From: Acidimicrobiales bacterium
GTDB lineage: Bacteria; Actinomycetota; Acidimicrobiia; Acidimicrobiales; RAAP-2
Assembly (NCBI GenBank): GCA_025362585.1
Contig: JANYFR010000054.1
Coordinates: forward strand, 27,117 to 91,116
Length of the DNA: 64,000 nt
Reading direction: 5' to 3'
The translations under genes were made by a program, and so were the position numbers. Shown piece after piece: positions 38,454 through 48,892 of this stretch (positions within the stretch are counted from its first letter, which is position 1; each line of letters opens with the position of its first letter). The notes below the pieces were generated by a model, which worked only from the letters and a program-made list of their open reading frames with translations, had not been told where the DNA came from and did no database searches.

Positions 38454-41064
38454 GCCGAGCGACGATCGCCCCCTGCTCTTGCTCGACGGGATGTCGCTGG
38501 CCTTTCGCGCCTTCTTCGCGCTGCCGACCGATATTCAGACATCCGAGGGACTGGTCACGAACGCGCTGCACGGCTTCGCCGCGATGGTGGTCTCGCTCGT
38601 CCAGAGCCAACGGCCTCGGGCCCTCGTCGTCGCCTTCGACCTGCCCGGAGGGACTTTTCGCGACGCGATGACCGAGGACTACAAGGGTGGGCGGGCCGAG
38701 ACGCCCCCCGAGATCGAACACCAGTTCGACCTCATTCGCGACCTCTGTCTCGCCCTGCACATTCCGGTGCTCGGCGTCCCGCACTTCGAGGCCGACGACG
38801 TGTTGGCGACGCTCGCCACCTGGGGACGTGACCAGAAGATTCCGGTGATCGTGGTGAGCGGCGATCGCGACACGTTCCAGCTCGTTGAGGATCCCTACGT
38901 GAAGGTGCTCTACAACCGCCGCGGCGTCTCGGACTACTCGCTCTACGACGAGGCCGGCATCTTCGAGCGCTGCGGCATCGAGCCCGAGCGTTACCCGCTC
39001 CTCGCGGCGTTGCGCGGTGACACCTCGGACAACCTTCCCGGCGTGCCCGGGGTCGGCGAGAAGACCGCGGCCAAGCTCTTCGCCCAGTACCGCGACCTCG
39101 ACGAGCTCTACCTTCATTTGGCGGACCTCACCCCGAAACTGCGCGAGAATCTCGCCACCTTCGAAGAGCGGGCGCGCAACAACGAGCGGGTCATGCGTCT
39201 CATTCGCGACGTGCCGCTCGACTTCACGCTGGGCGACGTCACCCTCGGCGGTTGGAACCGTGACGAGGTCGTGACGTTCTGTGAGCGTTTCGAGATGAAC
39301 ACCATGCGCACCCGACTCGACAAGTTGATGAAGGACGGGCTGCTCGGCCAGCCGGCCGACGCGGCCCGGGGGCCCCTCGAGGCGAAGCCGGTCGCGCCAG
39401 TCACCGCACCCTCGGTTCGCGCGTTTGCCGACGTGCTCGGCGCCACGTCGAGGCCGATCGTCGCCTGGCGCGCCGCCACGGTGGCGGTGCTCGACCCGAC
39501 GAGTCTGATCGTCGCCACGGCGAGCCTCGACGAGTTCTTCGAGGCGGTGGGCGACCGGGCCCCGAGCGGTCACCACCTCAAGGGTCTCTACCGCATCGCC
39601 GCCGAACGAGGCGTCGAACTGGCCGATCCGCTCGACGACACGGCGATCATGGCCTTTCTGCTTGACGCCAACAGCGGCCGCTACGAGCTGGCCGACGTCG
39701 CCCACCGATTCCTCGACGAGCCTCTGGGCCCGCGCACGCCGTCGCTGTTCGAAACGGCGTCGGACGAGGCGTCGCTGATTGGCGAAGTGGCGGTGGTCGC
39801 GCGTCTCGTGGAGCACCTGCGCGCCGAAATCGTGCGCTGGGAGCTCGGCTTCGTTTACGAGCAGGTCGAACTGCCCCTCGTGAAGGTGCTCGGACGAATG
39901 GAGGCGCGCGGCGTACGCGTGGACCTCGCGATGTTGACGCGCATTGCCGCGGAGTTCGCCACCGAGGCGAGCGCGCTCGACCTCCAGATCCAGCAGGTCG
40001 CCGGCCACGAGTTCAAGGTCAACTCGCCCCATCAGCTCCAGACCGTGCTCTTTGACGAACTCGGTCTCACCACGGTGAAGAAGATCAAGTCCGGCTTCTC
40101 GACCGACGCGACGAGCCTCGAAGCCATTGCGTCCGAGCACCCGATCGTGGCGTTGGTCCTGCGCTATCGCGAAGTGGAGAAGCTTCGCGGTACCTACGGG
40201 CCGCCGCTGATCGGCGCGGTGGGTGACGACGGTCGCATCCACGCGACCTTTCACCAGACCGTCGCGCGAACCGGGCGCCTCTCGTCGGATAACCCCAACT
40301 TGCACAACATTCCCGTGCGGACTCTCGATGGTCGGCGCCTGCGCTACGCCTTCGTGCCGAGCGAGGGGTGGCTCCTCGCGGTGTCGGACTACAACCAGAT
40401 CGAGCTGCGCATTCTGGCGCACCTCTCCCAGGACAGCGGGCTCCTCGCGGCCTTCGCCTCCAACGAGGACGTGCACCGCACCATTGCCGCGTCGGTCTTT
40501 GGCGTCGCGCCGGCGGCGGTCTCCTCCGAGCAGCGTGAACAGGCGAAGGCGGTCTCCTACGGACTGGCCTACGGCATGGAGGCCTTCGGACTCAGCCGAC
40601 GCCTCGGGCTGAGCGTCGGGGCGGCCAAGGAGATAATGGAAAAGTACTTCGCCGGGTTTCCGAGCCTGCGCTCCTACATGGATCAGACCATCAAGGAGAT
40701 TCGCGCGACCGGTTACTCGCGCACCGAGTTCGGGCGTATTCGTCCATTCCCGGACCTAGCGACCGCCTCGGGGCCCCAGCGCCAGGCGGCGGAGCGCCAG
40801 GCCATGAACGCGGGAATCCAGGGCCTGGCGGCCGACATCTTCAAGTCGGCGCTCGTGCGCCTCGATCGGCGCTTACGACACGAGCACCTGGCGGCCCGAT
40901 TGGTACTCCAGGTTCACGACGAGGTCGTCGTCGAGGCGCCGCCCGAGGAGCGTGACGTCGTCGGGGACATCATCGTGGAGTCGCTCGTCCACGCCGCCAA
41001 CCTGTCGGTCCCGCTCGAGGTCTCCCTGCACTGGGGCGACAGCTGGGCCACGGCGAAGGGCTGA
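38446..41064 (+). CDS. polA: DNA polymerase I
   Basis: PolA fills gaps in repair and removes RNA primers. The 872 residues show the 5' nuclease domain (LLLLDGMSLAFRAFF, FRDAMTEDYKGGR, HFEADDVLATLA), a middle domain where the DxE residues of a proofreading exonuclease are not visible, and the polymerase domain with motif A SDYNQIELRILAHLS, motif B REQAKAVSYGLAYGM and motif C LQVHDEVVVE. Loss of proofreading is usual in actinobacterial PolA. The TTG start at 38446 overlaps pdtaR by eight bases and has GAAGGGCGAG upstream. Nick-filling after UvrABC incision is a likely role. Confidence 0.96.
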   Translation: MTEPSDDRPLLLLDGMSLAFRAFFALPTDIQTSEGLVTNALHGFAAMVVSLVQSQRPRALVVAFDLPGGTFRDAMTEDYKGGRAETPPEIEHQFDLIRDLCLALHIPVLGVPHFEADDVLATLATWGRDQKIPVIVVSGDRDTFQLVEDPYVKVLYNRRGVSDYSLYDEAGIFERCGIEPERYPLLAALRGDTSDNLPGVPGVGEKTAAKLFAQYRDLDELYLHLADLTPKLRENLATFEERARNNERVMRLIRDVPLDFTLGDVTLGGWNRDEVVTFCERFEMNTMRTRLDKLMKDGLLGQPADAARGPLEAKPVAPVTAPSVRAFADVLGATSRPIVAWRAATVAVLDPTSLIVATASLDEFFEAVGDRAPSGHHLKGLYRIAAERGVELADPLDDTAIMAFLLDANSGRYELADVAHRFLDEPLGPRTPSLFETASDEASLIGEVAVVARLVEHLRAEIVRWELGFVYEQVELPLVKVLGRMEARGVRVDLAMLTRIAAEFATEASALDLQIQQVAGHEFKVNSPHQLQTVLFDELGLTTVKKIKSGFSTDATSLEAIASEHPIVALVLRYREVEKLRGTYGPPLIGAVGDDGRIHATFHQTVARTGRLSSDNPNLHNIPVRTLDGRRLRYAFVPSEGWLLAVSDYNQIELRILAHLSQDSGLLAAFASNEDVHRTIAASVFGVAPAAVSSEQREQAKAVSYGLAYGMEAFGLSRRLGLSVGAAKEIMEKYFAGFPSLRSYMDQTIKEIRATGYSRTEFGRIRPFPDLATASGPQRQAAERQAMNAGIQGLAADIFKSALVRLDRRLRHEHLAARLVLQVHDEVVVEAPPEERDVVGDIIVESLVHAANLSVPLEVSLHWGDSWATAKG

Positions 41065-41096
41065 AGTCCCTACTGCTAGGATTTTCATCTGGGTTT

Positions 41097-41139
41097 GCAC
41101 CGGTCGACCCAGTCCCTATCGTCTAGTTGACCCCGGTGC
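41097..41139 (+). promoter_or_regulatory. stem-loop in the rpsA leader
   Basis: Bases 41097-41103 (GCACCGG) pair with 41133-41139, and after a two-base bulge 41104-41108 pair with 41126-41130, giving twelve pairs and a 17-base loop. It ends about nine bases before the ribosome-binding site of rpsA. It overlaps a possible promoter (TTGCAC 41095-41100, TATCGT 41117-41122, spacing 16), so it may be only partly transcribed if that promoter is used. Confidence 0.45.
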
Positions 41140-41160
41140 GGTCGTTTGAAGGAAGTACGC

Positions 41161-42564
41161 ATGTCGGACGGCACCAGCCTCCTCTCCCCAGTGCAAATGG
41201 GAACTTTCGACGAGGACGGCAACTACGTCGCTCGCGTCATCACCGAAGACAACATGCTGGGCACCGACCTCGCCACGCTCGTCGGCGACAGCGTCCTTGA
41301 ATTCGAAGACGGCGACCTCGTCAGTGGCACCGTCGTCAAGATCGACCACGACGAGGTACTGCTCGACATCGGCTTCAAGAGCGAGGGGGTCATTCCCGCG
41401 CGCGAGCTCTCGATTCGCAATGACGTCGACCCCTCCGAGATCGTCGCGCTCGGCGAGCGCATTGAGTGCCTCGTCTTGCAGAAGGAGGACAAAGAGGGTC
41501 GCCTGGTCCTCTCCAAGAAGCGGGCGCAGTACGAAAAGGCCTGGAGCAACATCGAAGAGTTGAAGAACCGCGACGAGGTCGTCAAGGGCGTCGTCATCGA
41601 GGTCGTCAAGGGCGGACTGATCGTCGACATTGGTCTTCGCGGCTTCCTGCCGGCGTCGCTCGTCGAGCTGCGTCGCGTGCGCGAGCTGCAGCCCTACATT
41701 GGCAAGACCGTCGAAGCCAAGATCATTGAACTCGACCGCAACCGCAACAACGTGGTCCTCTCGCGCCGCGCCTGGCTCGAAGAGACGCAGAAGGAGCAGC
41801 GCGGGGACTTCCTGTCGAACCTGAAGCCGGGCGAGCGTCGCCACGGCGTCATCTCGTCGGTCGTCAACTTCGGCGCGTTCGTCGACCTCGGGGGGATGGA
41901 TGGACTGATCCACGTCTCCGAGCTCAGTTGGAAGCACATCGACCACCCGAGCCAGGTGGTCACCGTCGGCGACGAGGTCGACGTCGAGGTGTTGGACGTC
42001 GACTTCTCGAAGGAGCGCATCTCGCTCTCGTTGAAGGCCACCCAGTCCGACCCGTGGCAGGTCTTCGCCGACAGCCACGCTGTCGACCAGTTGGTCTACG
42101 GCCGCGTGACCAAACTCGTGCCCTTCGGTGCGTTCGTGCAGGTGGGCGAGGGTATCGAGGGTCTGGTACACATCTCGGAGATGGCCGCGCACCACGTCGA
42201 GTCGCCCGACCAGGTCGTCACCGCCGGCGAGGAGCTGTGGGTCAAGATCATCGAGCTCGACACCGCGCGCCGCCGCATCAGCCTGTCGATCAAGCAGGCC
42301 GCCGAGGGTGGCGAGGTCTCCGAAGAGTACCGTGAGGCCTTCGGCAGTCACGCCTACGACAGTGAGGGTAACTACATCGGGGCGATCGAGTACGGCGAGT
42401 TCACTCCCGAGACCGAGGCGCAGGCCGCGTGGGCCGAGTACGCCGTCGAGGTGTCGGGCAAGCCCGAGGACGAGGCGCCAAGCGACGAACCGACGAGTCC
42501 ACCGAGCGACGCGGCGACTCCCGAGCTCCCCGCGAACGCGAACGAGGAGCCGAAGAGCGAATAG
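41161..42564 (+). CDS. rpsA: 30S ribosomal protein S1
   Basis: S1 binds mRNA and helps place it on the 30S subunit. The 467 residues hold four S1-type OB repeats, beginning near residues 40, 125, 210 and 295 (for example VSGTVVKIDHDEVLLDIGFKSEG and HGVISSVVNFGAFVDLGGMDGLIHVSELSW), followed by an acidic, Pro/Ser-rich tail. The ATG at 41161 is set by GAAGGAAG about seven bases upstream; an in-frame TTG at 41146 overlaps that site. A strong terminator follows. In a genome with many apparent leaderless mRNAs, S1 may serve only a subset of messages. Confidence 0.96.
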   Translation: MSDGTSLLSPVQMGTFDEDGNYVARVITEDNMLGTDLATLVGDSVLEFEDGDLVSGTVVKIDHDEVLLDIGFKSEGVIPARELSIRNDVDPSEIVALGERIECLVLQKEDKEGRLVLSKKRAQYEKAWSNIEELKNRDEVVKGVVIEVVKGGLIVDIGLRGFLPASLVELRRVRELQPYIGKTVEAKIIELDRNRNNVVLSRRAWLEETQKEQRGDFLSNLKPGERRHGVISSVVNFGAFVDLGGMDGLIHVSELSWKHIDHPSQVVTVGDEVDVEVLDVDFSKERISLSLKATQSDPWQVFADSHAVDQLVYGRVTKLVPFGAFVQVGEGIEGLVHISEMAAHHVESPDQVVTAGEELWVKIIELDTARRRISLSIKQAAEGGEVSEEYREAFGSHAYDSEGNYIGAIEYGEFTPETEAQAAWAEYAVEVSGKPEDEAPSDEPTSPPSDAATPELPANANEEPKSE

Positions 42565-42577
42565 TCCACTTGGAATG

Positions 42578-42620
42578 GTCCCGTCCCTGGCGCGACCGGC
42601 GTCGGGGACGGGACTTTTTT
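42578..42620 (+). terminator. intrinsic terminator of rpsA
   Basis: GTCCCGTCCC pairs with GGGGACGGGAC across a loop of about 16 bases and is followed directly by six T residues (42615-42620). It has no A-run on the left, so it works for the plus strand only. Confidence 0.92.
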
Positions 42621-42634
42621 CGATGGCGGCCCGA

Positions 42635-43182
42635 TCAGGCGGGCGGGTCTTCGCCCGTCCGTCCGTCGACCGACTCTCGGATCAGGTCGGCGTGACCGGT
42701 GTGGCGGGCGTACTCTTCGATCAGATCGACCATCATGCGCCGCAGGCTCGGCGTGCGACCGTCGGGCCAGGTATGGCGAATGAGCTGGTCGGGACCTCCC
42801 CGGGCCAGGGCCTCGGCGAGCGCGATGCGCGAGCGCGCCACCGCCCCGTGCCACAGCGCGTAGAGCGACGCCGGGCTGTCGTCGAGGGACGTGCGCCACT
42901 CCCAGTCGGGTTCGGCGTCGAAGTCCACGGCGTCGAAGGGGGGACCGAGGGCCTCGCCGTTGAGGCGAAACGTGAAGTAGTAGTCCTCCACGAAGGCCAG
43001 GTGCTTGCAGAGGCCACCGAGGGTCATGGTCGAGAGGCCGACCGTGGCCCGCAGTCCGGCTTCGTCGAGGTCCGCGCACTTCCAGGCGAACGTCGCGCGC
43101 TGTCGCTCCAGAGAGCCGACCAGCGTGTCGGCCTCGTTGCCGGCGACCGGGGGCTCGGTCAGGACCTCGCGGTCGCGATCGC

Positions 43183-43186
<4 letters not shown>
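42635..43186 (-). CDS. DinB-like protein (DUF664)
   Basis: The 183 residues form the four-helix bundle of the DinB/YfiT superfamily, DUF664 group. Likely metal ligands are the His in GGLCKHLAFVEDYYF and the HxxxH in YARHTGHADLIRE. Relatives include thiol-dependent enzymes (mycothiol or bacillithiol S-transferases, maleylpyruvate isomerase), so with mshD at 30730 a mycothiol-linked detoxification role is plausible but unproven. The GTG start overlaps the oppF stop (GTGA), making it the last gene of the opp operon. Confidence 0.82.
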
Positions 43187-44168
<982 letters not shown>

Positions 44169-44172
<4 letters not shown>

Positions 44173-45167
44173 GGGGCGCGGACTCCTCGGTTCGATGGTA
44201 GGGGGTTCCAGCAGGCGAAGTAGTGGCCGGTCTCGTCGGCCGCCTGAAGTGTGGGCCGCACGTTGTGGCATTGATCGGTCGCGTAGGCGCAGCGTGGGGC
44301 GAAACTGCAACCGTCGGCCAGCTTCATCAGGTTCGGGGGCCGACCGGGAATCGTCTGTAGACGGGTGTGGCTGTGGTTGGAGACCTTGGGCGAACTCTCG
44401 AGCAGCGCTCGGGTGTAGGGCATGCGGTGGTGGTAGAAAACGTCGCGCGTGTCCCCGATCTCGACGATGCGTCCGGCGTACATCACGACAATTCGCGAAG
44501 TGCGCGTCGCCACGACCCCGAGGTCGTGGGTGACCAGAATCACCGACATCTTCAAGCGATCCTTCAGCTCGTCGAGCAGATTCAGAATCTGTGCCTGAAT
44601 GGTGACGTCGAGCCCGGTCGTCGGTTCGTCGGCCATGAGCAGCTTCGGCGAGCAGGCGAGGGCGGTCGCGATCACCACGCGCTGGCGCATGCCTCCGGAG
44701 AGGTGACCGGGGTACGAGTTGTAGCGCTCGACTGGCGAGGGGATGCCGACGAGTTCGAGCAGCTCGATGGAGCGAGCCTTGGCGCTCGCGCGGTCCATAC
44801 CGAGTCGGACCCGCAGCGATTCGTCAATCTGCTGGCCAATGCGCATGACCGGGTTGAGCGAGGTCATGGGGTCCTGGAAGACCATCGCGACCTCGGTGCC
44901 CCAAATCTGGCGCTTGGCCTTCTCCGAGGCCCCCACGACCTCGAAGCCATTGATGATCGCCGAACCGGTCACCGTGACGTTGCGGCGGGGCTGGAGGCCC
45001 ATGATGGTGCGCGACAGGACCGTCTTGCCCGAGCCGGATTCGCCCACGATGCCGAGCGTCTCGTTCTGACCGAGAGTGAACGAGACGCCCCCGACCGCGG
45101 TCAGGGGCCCACTGTTGGTGGTGAACGTCGTGGTCAGATCCTTGACGACGAGGAGCTCGTCGCTCAC
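44169..45167 (-). CDS. oppD: oligopeptide/dipeptide ABC transporter ATPase, OppD type
   Basis: This is the first ATPase of the importer. The 332 residues contain Walker [10 protein letters not shown]-loop [10 protein letters not shown], signature [15 protein letters not shown], Walker [13 protein letters not shown], the H-loop VTHDLGVV and the C-terminal Cys-rich extension ([14 protein letters not shown]). The GTG start overlaps the oppC stop and has GGAGGTG seven bases upstream. Confidence 0.93.
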
Positions 45168-46072
45168 AGTTTCACCTCCGTCACGTCGTAGTGGGTCCGG
45201 AGTCGGTCGCCAATGAAGTTGAGGCAGAGCAGGAAGAGGCAGAGGGCCGCGGACGGAAAGATCACCAGCCACGGATTCTGGGCGAGGACGGTGCGCGACT
45301 CGTTGATCATATTGCCCCAGGACGGCGTCGGCGGATTGACCGAAAGTCCGAGAAAGGCGAGGGCGCCCTCGAGGGTGATGACGGTGGCGATGCCGATGAG
45401 CAGGAATGAGACACCAATGGGTGCAATGTTCGGCAGCAACTCCTTGATCAGTATGCGTCGATCGGTGGCCCCTTGCACCTTCGCGGCGATGACGTAGTCC
45501 TTCGTCGCCACGTTGAGCGTTGCCGTGCGAATAACCCGGTAGACGAGTGGCACCGAGGCGAGGCCAATGACGATGATGATCTTCAAGAGGGCGCGCGGCG
45601 TCCAGAACGAGAGCACCGCGATGGTCGCAATGATGGCGGGAAAGGCCAGCAGCACGTACATGATGGTCGTAAAGATCGAGTCGAATCGTCCTCGCTTGTA
45701 GGCGGCGAGCATACCGAGCGGCGCCCCGATCCCGAAGCCGATGATCATCGCGCCGACGCCGACCGCGACCGAGACCCGCGAGCCAAAGACGACCCGCGAG
45801 AAGATGTCACGGCCCAGGTCGTCCGTGCCGAAGAGGTGGTGCCAGCCGGGGCCGACGTTGATGTTGTTGTAGTCCTGGAACAGGGCACTCTTGAGCGGCA
45901 GCGCGTTGGCGAAGATGGCGCCCAACACGTTGAGCACGATCCAGCCCACACAGGTCCAGAAGAGGACGCCGAGCGGTTCGCTCCTCTCGTGCGCCTCGAC
46001 GTGGGTCGCCTCTTGGATCAAGAACAGTCCCTGCCCCGGTAGCTCGCCCGCGAGGGAGGGGTCGTCATTCAC
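45164..46072 (-). CDS. oppC: peptide-type ABC transporter permease, OppC type
   Basis: The 302 residues have a short cytoplasmic N-terminus, a first helix near residue 40, the HLFGTDDLGRDIFSRVVFGSR motif typical of DppC/OppC, five further helices, and the EAA loop (KVQGATDRRILIKELLPNI) that contacts the ATPases. The GTG start lies eight bases inside oppB. It pairs with OppB to form the membrane channel. Confidence 0.92.
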   Translation of the reverse strand: MNDDPSLAGELPGQGLFLIQEATHVEAHERSEPLGVLFWTCVGWIVLNVLGAIFANALPLKSALFQDYNNINVGPGWHHLFGTDDLGRDIFSRVVFGSRVSVAVGVGAMIIGFGIGAPLGMLAAYKRGRFDSIFTTIMYVLLAFPAIIATIAVLSFWTPRALLKIIIVIGLASVPLVYRVIRTATLNVATKDYVIAAKVQGATDRRILIKELLPNIAPIGVSFLLIGIATVITLEGALAFLGLSVNPPTPSWGNMINESRTVLAQNPWLVIFPSAALCLFLLCLNFIGDRLRTHYDVTEVKL

Positions 46073-47015
46073 GGCTGATCCTCGGGTCCACGATGTTGAT
46101 GATGAAGTCAAAGAGGAAGTTAATCACGACGACACCGACCGACACGGTCAGCACGATCCCCTGGACGAGTAGGAAGTCGCTCATGTTGATCGCCGAGATG
46201 AGCGTGTAGCCGAGGCCGGGAATAGCGAGGAGGTACTGCACGACGAAGCCGCTCGCGAGCAGGCCACCAATATTGACGCTGGCGGCGCCGAGCAGGGCGA
46301 CCGACGAGGGACGAAAGGCGTGACGCCACATGATCCGTCGCTGGCTGATCCCCTTGGAGCGGGCCATCGTGATGAACTCCTCTTGCAGGGTGGCGATGAG
46401 GTCACTGCGCAACACGCGGTAGTAGACGACGAACGAGCCCGTCGCGAGGGTGATCGCCGGTAGGGCGAGGCTCTCGAGGTTGCCGACGGGGTCACTGGCG
46501 AGGGTGACGTACGACGACGGCCCCGTGTGGGGGATACCGAGCTTGATGGAGACAATCAGCACCAGGAGCACGATGATGATGAACGGCGGCACCGACAGCA
46601 GCGTGAAACTGCTGGCGCCGAGAATTCGGTCGATCACGCCGTCGGGCTTACGCGCCGAGCGCATGGCCATCGGGATCGCGAAGATGAACGCGAGGATTTG
46701 GCTCAGCACGATGATCTCGAGGTCGATGGGCAGCGCCGCTCGAATGGTGCCCGCCACCGAGGACTGCGAGATGAACGATGTGCCCATATTTCCGCGCACG
46801 ACGTTGCCAATCCACGTGAAGTACTGCAGGTAGATGGGCTTGTCAAGTCCGAGTTGCGCGAAGAGGGCGGCCTTGGCCGCGGGCGACGCGCCGGTGCCCA
46901 AGATCACGACCGCGGGGTCGCCCGGAAGAAGGTGGATCAGGTAGAAACTACCGACCGAGATGATAAAGACAATGCCAATGAGCAGCGCCAATCGTCGCGT
47001 CACGTACTTAAGCAC
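46065..47015 (-). CDS. oppB: peptide-type ABC transporter permease, OppB type
   Basis: The 316 residues begin with the conserved VTRRLALLIGIVFIISVGSFYLIHLLPGDP, have six membrane helices and an EAA loop (ARSKGISQRRIMWRHAFRPS). The GTG at 47015 is preceded by GAAGGGAG; the in-frame upstream ATG adds residues that do not match the family. It is the first gene of oppB-C-D-F. No binding-protein gene lies in this operon, although one of the right family is present at 60526. Confidence 0.92.
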   Translation of the reverse strand: MLKYVTRRLALLIGIVFIISVGSFYLIHLLPGDPAVVILGTGASPAAKAALFAQLGLDKPIYLQYFTWIGNVVRGNMGTSFISQSSVAGTIRAALPIDLEIIVLSQILAFIFAIPMAMRSARKPDGVIDRILGASSFTLLSVPPFIIIVLLVLIVSIKLGIPHTGPSSYVTLASDPVGNLESLALPAITLATGSFVVYYRVLRSDLIATLQEEFITMARSKGISQRRIMWRHAFRPSSVALLGAASVNIGGLLASGFVVQYLLAIPGLGYTLISAINMSDFLLVQGIVLTVSVGVVVINFLFDFIINIVDPRISRE

Positions 47016-47040
47016 TCTGCTCCCTTCAAGGCTGATTAGG

Positions 47041-47046
47041 ACAATA
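47041..47046 (-). promoter_or_regulatory. -10 hexamer TATTGT, opp operon promoter
   Basis: On the minus strand TATTGT lies 25 bases before the oppB GTG, leaving a leader that includes a GAAGGGAG site. No firm -35 is seen. Confidence 0.4.
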
Positions 47047-47277
47047 CTCAAAGACGGCAGTGCCGCAGAGACACGCGGTCACGCGCACCATCACGGCGGC
47101 GCCAACCCCATGAACGTCGGTGGGCGCCGTGCGACCGCACGACCTCGCGGCGCCGCTGCACCCGTCGTGCTCGGTCGACACCGCGCTGGCGCTCTACGAC
47201 GTTCCGGTGAGGGGGTACCTGCGCGCTAGGGTGCTCACGAGGTCAAAGTCGACCCACGGACGCTACGAGAGGGTCGG
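47047..47277. other. intergenic region between divergent oppB and the secreted-protein gene
   Basis: This is the longest gene-free stretch in the window. It is very GC-rich. I see a possible plus-strand -10 (TAGGGT, 47227-47232) with a weak TTCCGG 19 bases upstream. No ORF, RNA gene or clear repeat stands out. Confidence 0.5.
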
Positions 47278-48228
47278 ATGCGGATGAGCCTTGCCCGAGG
47301 AGCTCGATGGGCCGTCGCACTCGCCACGCTCGCCGTGACCCTCTCCGCGTCCCTACTGACCGGGCCGGCCGGCGCTTCGGGTGACCCGGTGGTGAGTTCG
47401 TATCTCATCGCCGATCCCCTGCCCAACGGCGTCGCCGAGTCCGACGCGGCGCTGCTGCCCATCATTGCGTCCGTCGAATCCCAAGAGAACGCCTTGCTGG
47501 CTGGCAAGGGCTACGCGAAGGTCGCCGTCGGCGCTTGGGTGGATCCCGCCACCCACCAGATTGTGATCTCGGAACTCGTGGCCCTCACCATCACGCTCCC
47601 GAGCATCGCCGCCAACATCACCGAGGGCGCGAATGCCGCCTGCCCCCAGGCCGCGGGCGTCACGCCGGTCTTCACCGCGGTCGCCGCCATTCCCGGCTCC
47701 CAGGAGGTCTCGTGCACCAACGCCCAGAACGGTCTTCCGTCGACGGCCGTGGCGTGGTACGCGAGCCACATTCTGACCGTGGTGGTGACTTTTGGCCTAA
47801 CGAGCGCGCAGTGCGAGGCAATCGCCACGACCCAGGCAGCGGCACTCCCCACGAGCAACATCGTGCTCGACGCCCGCACGTCCTACAACGTCACGCATTT
47901 CGCCAAGGACTCGGCGGCCCTCAGCGCGTCACAAAAATTGCAGATCTATCAGGACGCCGTGGCCATCAAGGCCATGAGTCCCACGGCAATCCACTTCACC
48001 GCCCACCAGAGTGTCGTTGGCAAGTCGGCCGTCACCCGGACCTTGGCGGTCAATCGGGTGCGCGCCGTCTTCCACTCCCTGGTCGCGCGACTGCGGCAAC
48101 TGGGTCTCACGCAGCAGACGCTCCAACAGATCGGCCTGGGGTCGGGGTCACCGCAGATCACCCGCGTCCAACGTGGTTCGGCGTCGGCCAGTCTGTCGGT
48201 CACCATCTCGATGGCCTACCTGCTGTAA
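47278..48228 (+). CDS. secreted protein with degenerate OmpA-like C-terminal region
   Basis: The 316-residue protein has an N-terminal signal peptide (basic start, hydrophobic core to about residue 28, AGASG cleavage region) and no membrane helix after it. The middle is Ala/Thr-rich with two Cys (about residues 122 and 145) that could pair. The C-terminal 100 residues follow the OmpA-like order: a strand before DSAALSASQK, a helix, an IHFTAHQS strand, then AVNRVRAVFHSLVARLRQLGL and a final GLGSGSP turn. The Asp that binds peptidoglycan in OmpA is not present. It may sit in the cell wall. ATG 47284 is an alternative start. Confidence 0.65.
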   Translation: MRMSLARGARWAVALATLAVTLSASLLTGPAGASGDPVVSSYLIADPLPNGVAESDAALLPIIASVESQENALLAGKGYAKVAVGAWVDPATHQIVISELVALTITLPSIAANITEGANAACPQAAGVTPVFTAVAAIPGSQEVSCTNAQNGLPSTAVAWYASHILTVVVTFGLTSAQCEAIATTQAAALPTSNIVLDARTSYNVTHFAKDSAALSASQKLQIYQDAVAIKAMSPTAIHFTAHQSVVGKSAVTRTLAVNRVRAVFHSLVARLRQLGLTQQTLQQIGLGSGSPQITRVQRGSASASLSVTISMAYLL

Positions 48229-48283
48229 GAGGGGGAGAGGCCATCCGTACTGGCGTTTGGTGGCACGCGTCACCGGGTGTCGC

Positions 48284-48289
48284 TACCGT
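48284..48289 (+). promoter_or_regulatory. -10 hexamer TACCGT, leaderless coaE promoter
   Basis: TACCGT is followed by six bases and the GTG at 48296, which supports that start over longer in-frame readings that run back into the preceding gene. Confidence 0.5.
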
Positions 48290-48295
48290 GGTCGG

Positions 48296-48892
48296 GTGAA
48301 AAGAATCGCCATCACTGGCGGAATTGGCGCCGGGAAGTCAGCGGTCAGCGAGCACCTCGCGTCCTTGGGCTACGCGGTGGTCGACGCCGACCTCATCGCC
48401 CGCGACGTCACCCGCACGGGACAACCGGCCTGGCGGGCCCTCCGCGACGCGTTCGGTGATGCCGTGCTCGGCGAGGACAGTTCTCTCGACCGGGCCTTTC
48501 TGGCCGCCATCGTCTTCAACGACGCGACGGCGCTGCGTCGCCTGAACCTGATCACCCACGGGCCCATCGGCCGAGAGATCGTGCGGCAACTCAACGAAGC
48601 CGGCGGCGACGTGGTCTTCCTGGCAATTCCCTTGTATCGACCGGAGAGTCGTTCGCAGTTCGGTATCGACGAAGCCTGGGCAGTGCAGGTCGAGCCGGCG
48701 ACCGCGCTGCGACGGCTCCGTGAGTTGCGCGGCTTGAGCCAAGACGACGCGAAGGCACGACTGGCCAGTCAGCTGACGAACGAGGAGCGATCGAGGATCG
48801 CGGACCGGGTGCTGTGGAACGAGGGAACCCTGGGCGCGCTCTACGCGCAAGTCGACGAGGCCCTCCACGACAGTGGCGTCGCTCGTGGATAG
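48296..48892 (+). CDS. coaE: dephospho-CoA kinase
   Basis: CoaE phosphorylates dephospho-CoA in the last step of CoA synthesis. The 198 residues show the P-loop GGIGAGKS at 8-15, VDADLIARDV, and the lid region. The C-terminal half is compact, without the extra domain found in mycobacterial CoaE. It overlaps uvrB by 20 bases, as part of the rpsA ... coaE-uvrB-uvrA order. Confidence 0.93.
   Translation: MKRIAITGGIGAGKSAVSEHLASLGYAVVDADLIARDVTRTGQPAWRALRDAFGDAVLGEDSSLDRAFLAAIVFNDATALRRLNLITHGPIGREIVRQLNEAGGDVVFLAIPLYRPESRSQFGIDEAWAVQVEPATALRRLRELRGLSQDDAKARLASQLTNEERSRIADRVLWNEGTLGALYAQVDEALHDSGVARG

Noticed and set aside
38371..40476. A 701-codon open frame on the minus strand inside polA
   Set aside because: It is antisense to a gene with all PolA motifs; its composition is Arg/Gly/His-rich with no recognisable domain. 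Long antisense frames are common at this GC.
47016..47277. A gene or RNA in the opp upstream gap
   Set aside because: The frames here are short and low-complexity and no structured RNA was recognised.
48229..48295. Possible terminator hairpin (GGTG...CACC) after the secreted-protein gene
   Set aside because: The stem is short and has no T-run; the region also holds the coaE -10.
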